DNA of 8,318 bases from Brevundimonas sp. (GTDB lineage: Bacteria; Pseudomonadota; Alphaproteobacteria; Caulobacterales; Caulobacteraceae), in the NCBI GenBank assembly GCA_020253595.1, contig JADCBH010000249.1:1-8318 (forward strand), written 5' to 3'. How positions within the stretch are numbered: the first letter of the stretch is position 1; each line of letters starts with the position of its first letter. The notes beneath the pieces were generated by a model that did no database searches, was not told where the DNA came from, and saw nothing but the letters and a program-made list of their open reading frames with translations. The position numbers and the translations under genes are program-made. Shown piece after piece: positions 5,344 to 8,318 of this stretch.

Positions 5344-6858
5344 ATGCAACTGCTATCGTCGCGCCCCATCCAGGGTCTGGCCGTCGCCCTTGTCCTGGCT
5401 CTTGGGGCGTGCGCCCCGACGCCTTCACCGGAGCGGGTGCTCACAGACCCGACGGTGGTCGGGAGGCCGAACGTCATCGTCATCGTCGCCGATGATCTGG
5501 GATACGGCGATCTGGGGGCCTACGGCGGGCCTATTCCCACTCCCAACCTGGATGCGTTGGCCGCGTCCGGGGCACGATTGACCCAAGGTTACGTGACAGC
5601 CGCTGTCTGCGCACCATCTCGCGCTGCACTGATCAGCGGCAGGCAGCAAAACCGGTTCGGCTTCGAGTTTAATCCCGTCGGGCGTGACACCCAGATCGGC
5701 CTTCCATTGGACCAAGTCACGGTGGCGCAGCGGATGCGCCAGGAGGGCTACTCAACCGGTGCGATCGGCAAATGGCACCTCGGACAGGGGGCCGGCTATC
5801 AGCCGCTTGACCGGGGCTTTGACGAGTTCTTCGGCGTGCTGGCAGGTGGCACGGACTATCTGATAACGCTAGAGCCAGGCGATATCAGCGCGCCTGTGGG
5901 CGAGGACCGGCTGATAGACCGCACCCGGTTGCCGCTCTATCGCGGACGCGACATCGTCGAAGTCGGCGGTTATCTGACAGATGTCTTGACAGATGAGGCG
6001 GTCGCCTTTGTCGATCGCCACCAAGGTTCACCTTTCTTCCTCTATCTGGCGTACACGGCACCGCATACGCCGCTCCAGGCTTCGGCGCGCTACGCCGAGC
6101 GGTTCCCTGCCTCCCTCCCCGAACACACGCGGACCTATCGCGCCATGATATCCGCACTGGACGACGGTGTCGGGCGACTGCGGGCCAAGCTTCGGGCTGA
6201 GGGCCTGGAGGACGACACCCTGATTGTCTTCGTCAGCGACAACGGCTGCGCCAACTATGTAAGGGGCGCGTGCAGCAATGGCCCCCTGTCCGGATTCAAG
6301 GCCTATCCTTGGGAAGGCGGGATCCGCGTGCCTTTCCTGGTGTCCTGGCCGGGCCGCATAGCCCCCGGCTCCTTTGAGGCCCCCGCCAGCAGCCTCGACA
6401 TCGCCGCGACGGCGGTGGCGGTCGCCGGCGCTCGCGCGGACCCGGCGCTCGAAGGCGTCAATCTGCTGCCCTATCTGACCGGCGAGCGTTCGGGCCGGCC
6501 CCACGAAACCCTCTATTGGCGTATGGGGCCGAACTACGTTATCCGGGACGGCGACTGGAAGCTGATCGTGGTCAACCGAAGCGATCAAGTCCAGGACATC
6601 GAGCGCGAGGTCTCGGGTCAACCGGTCCCGGACGGCGTGCCGGCCGAGGTCTCGGCGCTCGGCCAGTGGACCCTGCTCTACGATCTTGCGGCCGATCCCG
6701 GCGAAAGAACCGATCTGTCGCAAGACAGGCCGGAGGTGGTCGCCCGGCTGCAGGCCAAATGGGCGGACTGGAACACGACCAATCAACCGCCAGCCTGGAC
6801 CAGCCGGCGTCAGTTTCACAGCGAGATCAACGGCCACATCGTCCAGCTTTTCAACTAG
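5344..6858 (+). CDS. Type I (formylglycine) sulfatase, predicted lipoprotein
   Basis: Predicted sulfate-ester hydrolase of 504 residues, second gene of the FGE unit. The N-terminus (MQLLSSR, then a hydrophobic core) ends in lipobox LGA|C with Cys23 and Ala at +2. This suggests an outer-membrane lipoprotein, followed by a Pro-rich linker (24-42). Catalytic residues: Asp50-Asp51 (ADDLGYGDLG), formylglycine site Cys89 in CAPSR (89-93) followed by AALISGR, Lys143 and His145 (GKWHLG), His241 (APHTPL), Asp299-Asn300 (SDNG) and Lys319 before WEGGIRVPF. Cys302 and Cys310 flank the lid between SDNG and the conserved Lys and could pair. It is homologous to the divergent sulfatase (same order and spacing of motifs, GFEF after the active-site helix, ISALDDGVGR), but its insertions and C-terminal tail differ, suggesting an old duplication with different substrate preference. 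The gene upstream is its probable maturase. The start is 5344 rather than 5335 on SD spacing. The substrate is unknown. Confidence 0.93.
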   Translation: MQLLSSRPIQGLAVALVLALGACAPTPSPERVLTDPTVVGRPNVIVIVADDLGYGDLGAYGGPIPTPNLDALAASGARLTQGYVTAAVCAPSRAALISGRQQNRFGFEFNPVGRDTQIGLPLDQVTVAQRMRQEGYSTGAIGKWHLGQGAGYQPLDRGFDEFFGVLAGGTDYLITLEPGDISAPVGEDRLIDRTRLPLYRGRDIVEVGGYLTDVLTDEAVAFVDRHQGSPFFLYLAYTAPHTPLQASARYAERFPASLPEHTRTYRAMISALDDGVGRLRAKLRAEGLEDDTLIVFVSDNGCANYVRGACSNGPLSGFKAYPWEGGIRVPFLVSWPGRIAPGSFEAPASSLDIAATAVAVAGARADPALEGVNLLPYLTGERSGRPHETLYWRMGPNYVIRDGDWKLIVVNRSDQVQDIEREVSGQPVPDGVPAEVSALGQWTLLYDLAADPGERTDLSQDRPEVVARLQAKWADWNTTNQPPAWTSRRQFHSEINGHIVQLFN

Positions 6859-6898
6859 CCGATCAGGTGCCCAGTAGCAGTCTCGCTACCGCATCGGC
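6858..6898. other. Nested inverted repeat at convergent 3' junction
   Basis: GCCGAT (6858-6863), starting at the last base of the sulfatase TAG, is repeated inverted as ATCGGC (6893-6898). Inside it lies a second hairpin, GTAGC (6874-6878) / GCTAC (6885-6889), with a 6-nt loop. It lies almost wholly in the last codons of the oppositely oriented SDR gene. No T-run follows on either strand. It might fold at the 3' end of the sulfatase transcript, but stems of 6 and 5 bp in GC-rich DNA can occur by chance. Confidence 0.25.
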
Positions 6899-7762
6899 GG
6901 CGTTGGGAAATGGATGCACCGTGTCCAGGGTCATCAGCTCCGACACGACCTCGCCTGCCTGCTCCGGTCCGACCTGGCCGTCGACCGCGATCTCCCGTGT
7001 CGCCGTGCTGGTGAGCCGGACCCGGGCGTAGCGTCCGGCTCCCGCTTCGATGGTTTCACCGCTGATGGTGCAGGCGTCAGACGCCAGCCACAGCACCAGA
7101 GCGACGATCCAGTCCGGATGCATCCGGGCCAGGGCGTCCGGCGGGAAGATGTCGTTGCCCAGGCGTGTCGCCGCCAGGGGGGCGATCGTGTTGACCAGGA
7201 CGTTATGGCGGCTTCCCTCGAGTTTGAGGGCGTTCATAAAGCCCACGAGCCCCAGCTTCGCCGCGTCGTAATTGGCCTGGCCGAAAGCGCCCCATAGTCC
7301 CGAACTGGAGGTGGTCAGGACGATCCGGCCGTGGCCCTGCGCGCAGAGCAGGGGCCATGCGGCGCGGGTGACATGCATTGCGCCCAGAAGATGGACCCGT
7401 ATGATCGCCTCGATGTCGTCGGCGCTCATCTTGGCGAAGCTCCGGTCGCGCAGGAAACCGGCGTTGTTGATCAGGATGTCGATCCGCCCGAACGCATCCA
7501 TGGCTGTCTCAATGATGGCCTGCCCCTGCCCAGCTTCGCCGACGGGCGTCGCGCACGCGACGGCGCGTCCACCCTTTCGGCGAATGGCTTCGGCGACGCT
7601 CTCCGCGAGCGCGACTTCGCCACCCCGGCCGTCAGGGCCGACCCCGGCGTCCTCGACCAGCACGGCGATGCCACGCCTTGCCAGTGCCTCGGCGTAGGCC
7701 CGGCCCAACCCCTGGCCTGCCCCGGTCACGATCGCCACCCTGCCGGGCGACTCCGAAATCAC
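6863..7762 (-). CDS. Short-chain dehydrogenase, MFE-2-type (3R)-hydroxyacyl-CoA dehydrogenase-like
   Basis: Predicted NAD(P)-dependent oxidoreductase of 299 residues, cytoplasmic, probably oxidising a 3-hydroxyacyl-CoA (or a related carrier-bound or steroid alcohol). Visible: nucleotide motif TGAGQGLG (13-20), NNAG (99-102) followed by LRDRSFAKMS, Ser152 in TTSSSG, and the catalytic Tyr165/Lys169 in GQANYDAAKLG, then NTIAP. The LRDRSFAKM and FGQANY signatures and the GETIEAGAGRYARVR stretch near 235-249 match the dehydrogenase domain of peroxisomal multifunctional enzyme type 2 (HSD17B4) and its stand-alone bacterial relatives. The protein stops about 50 residues later, with no MaoC hydratase or SCP2 domain. 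The start is GTG 7762, with GGAG 5 nt upstream. It overlaps the alpha/beta hydrolase stop (GTGA), implying translational coupling. Its 3' end converges on the sulfatase with only 4 nt between stops. The exact substrate is inferred only from family. Confidence 0.88.
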   Translation of the reverse strand: MISESPGRVAIVTGAGQGLGRAYAEALARRGIAVLVEDAGVGPDGRGGEVALAESVAEAIRRKGGRAVACATPVGEAGQGQAIIETAMDAFGRIDILINNAGFLRDRSFAKMSADDIEAIIRVHLLGAMHVTRAAWPLLCAQGHGRIVLTTSSSGLWGAFGQANYDAAKLGLVGFMNALKLEGSRHNVLVNTIAPLAATRLGNDIFPPDALARMHPDWIVALVLWLASDACTISGETIEAGAGRYARVRLTSTATREIAVDGQVGPEQAGEVVSELMTLDTVHPFPNAADAVARLLLGT

Positions 7763-8318
7763 GCACTCTCCGGCGGCGGGAGACGGGCGATGACGCCATG
7801 CTCTGCAAGGTAGCTGGTCAGCAGGGCGGTAAAGGCGTCGGGGGCCTCCAGGGGTGGACAGTGACCGACGTCCTCCAACACGCGAAGGTCGCAGCTTTCC
7901 GAGGTGGCTGCGGCTTGGGCGACCGCAACGGATATCGCTCTATCCGCTCCACCGTGGACGATCATGCGCGGACCCGTAAATGCCCTCCATGCGTTGCTCC
8001 GGTCCGGTCGATTCGCCACCGCTCGCGCGAGACTGGAATGGCCGGGTAGATCCCAACCCGAAACCGTGTGGAACCAACTGCCGATCCAGGCAGGATTGTC
8101 GGCAAGGAAGGCGTCGCCGACCAAGGTCTTCGCTAGCTCACTCGCAAGATCCTCGGACCATGCGACGGCGAGGGCGTCGGCCGCGCGGCCCATTTCGAGG
8201 CGTCGATCCTCCGGCCAGGATTCGATCTGGGATCCGACCAGTACAAGCCCGGCCACCATATCCGGTCGCAGCTCCGCCAGCGCGAGGGCCTGCATCCCGC
8301 CCATCGAATGACCGACCA
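7759..8318 (-). CDS. Alpha/beta-fold hydrolase (N-terminus beyond window)
   Basis: The C-terminal ~186 residues of an alpha/beta hydrolase; the reading frame stays open to the last base. The nucleophile elbow V-G-H-S-M-G-G is encoded at the very edge, with the Ser codon at 8307-8305, so an ATG at 8304 lies inside the active site and is not a start. The other triad members are visible: Asp in VHGGADRAIS and His in EDVGHCPPLEAPDAF. Between them lies a helical cap (about residues 35-105 of the visible part, from SWPEDRR to the Trp/Pro-rich VSGWDLPGHSS). About 80-100 N-terminal residues, including the oxyanion strand, are outside. Such enzymes hydrolyse esters, lactones, thioesters or C-C bonds of diketones; the sequence does not choose among these. 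The stop overlaps the SDR start by 4 nt, so the two are one transcription unit and plausibly act on the same catabolic route. Confidence 0.88.
   Translation of the reverse strand, partial: VGHSMGGMQALALAELRPDMVAGLVLVGSQIESWPEDRRLEMGRAADALAVAWSEDLASELAKTLVGDAFLADNPAWIGSWFHTVSGWDLPGHSSLARAVANRPDRSNAWRAFTGPRMIVHGGADRAISVAVAQAAATSESCDLRVLEDVGHCPPLEAPDAFTALLTSYLAEHGVIARLPPPESA

Noticed and set aside
4010..5625. The sulfatases might be inactive or Ser-type (needing a radical-SAM maturase only)
   Set aside because: Both have Cys at the formylglycine site (CSPSR, CAPSR) and all metal and sulfate ligands I looked for; an FGE is next door.
6028..6837. Minus-strand open frame (269 codons) opposite the second sulfatase
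   Set aside because: Antisense shadow of a complete sulfatase gene, with no motif.
7331..7813. + strand open frame covering the SDR and hydrolase junction
   Set aside because: Antisense to the SDR catalytic motifs; no family recognised.
1..8318. tRNA or rRNA genes, CRISPR arrays, insertion sequences, att sites
   Set aside because: No cloverleaf-like sequence, regularly spaced repeats, transposase motifs or terminal inverted repeats were seen; nearly all DNA is accounted for by the seven genes.

Overview
The window is a dense, GC-rich (roughly 60-65 % by eye) stretch of chromosome-like DNA. It holds seven protein-coding genes and almost no non-coding space. Acyl-CoA dehydrogenases, an MFE-2-type short-chain dehydrogenase and exported sulfatases with an aerobic formylglycine-generating enzyme (FGE) point to an aerobic Gram-negative heterotroph. 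An alphaproteobacterium of the Caulobacterales/Sphingomonadales kind is my best guess. That guess rests on gene content and style, not on a marker gene.

Layout. (1) 1-1571 (+): the 3' ~87 % of a large FadE5/DmdC-type acyl-CoA dehydrogenase, cut by the window start. (2) 1583-4242 (-): a two-gene unit, a type I sulfatase with a cleavable signal peptide followed 14 nt later by an ACAD10/11-like acyl-CoA dehydrogenase. (3) 4243-4370: the only sizeable intergenic region, a divergent promoter region. (4) 4371-6858 (+): a two-gene unit, an FGE with a lipoprotein signal and both copper-ligand cysteines, then a second type I sulfatase with a lipoprotein signal. (5) 6863-8318 (-): a two-gene unit, an alpha/beta hydrolase (N-terminus outside the window) overlapping by GTGA a (3R)-hydroxyacyl-CoA dehydrogenase-like SDR. 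Both convergent junctions are very tight (11 nt and 4 nt), and each carries an inverted repeat spanning the stop codon(s).

How the genes may work together (inference). The FGE would convert the active-site Cys of both flanking sulfatases to formylglycine. The sulfatases would remove sulfate from an ester outside the cytoplasm. The surrounding enzymes (two acyl-CoA dehydrogenases, a hydroxyacyl-CoA dehydrogenase-like SDR and an alpha/beta hydrolase) are of the kind that degrade an acyl chain or steroid/terpenoid side chain as CoA thioesters. The simplest reading is a catabolic cluster for a sulfated lipid-like or steroid-like compound rather than a sulfated polysaccharide, because no glycoside hydrolase, SusC/D pair or sugar transporter is visible. 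The most unusual point is that the FGE carries its own LGAC lipobox, as does the sulfatase next to it. This suggests a maturase and its client anchored together in the cell envelope, whereas characterised bacterial FGEs are cytosolic.
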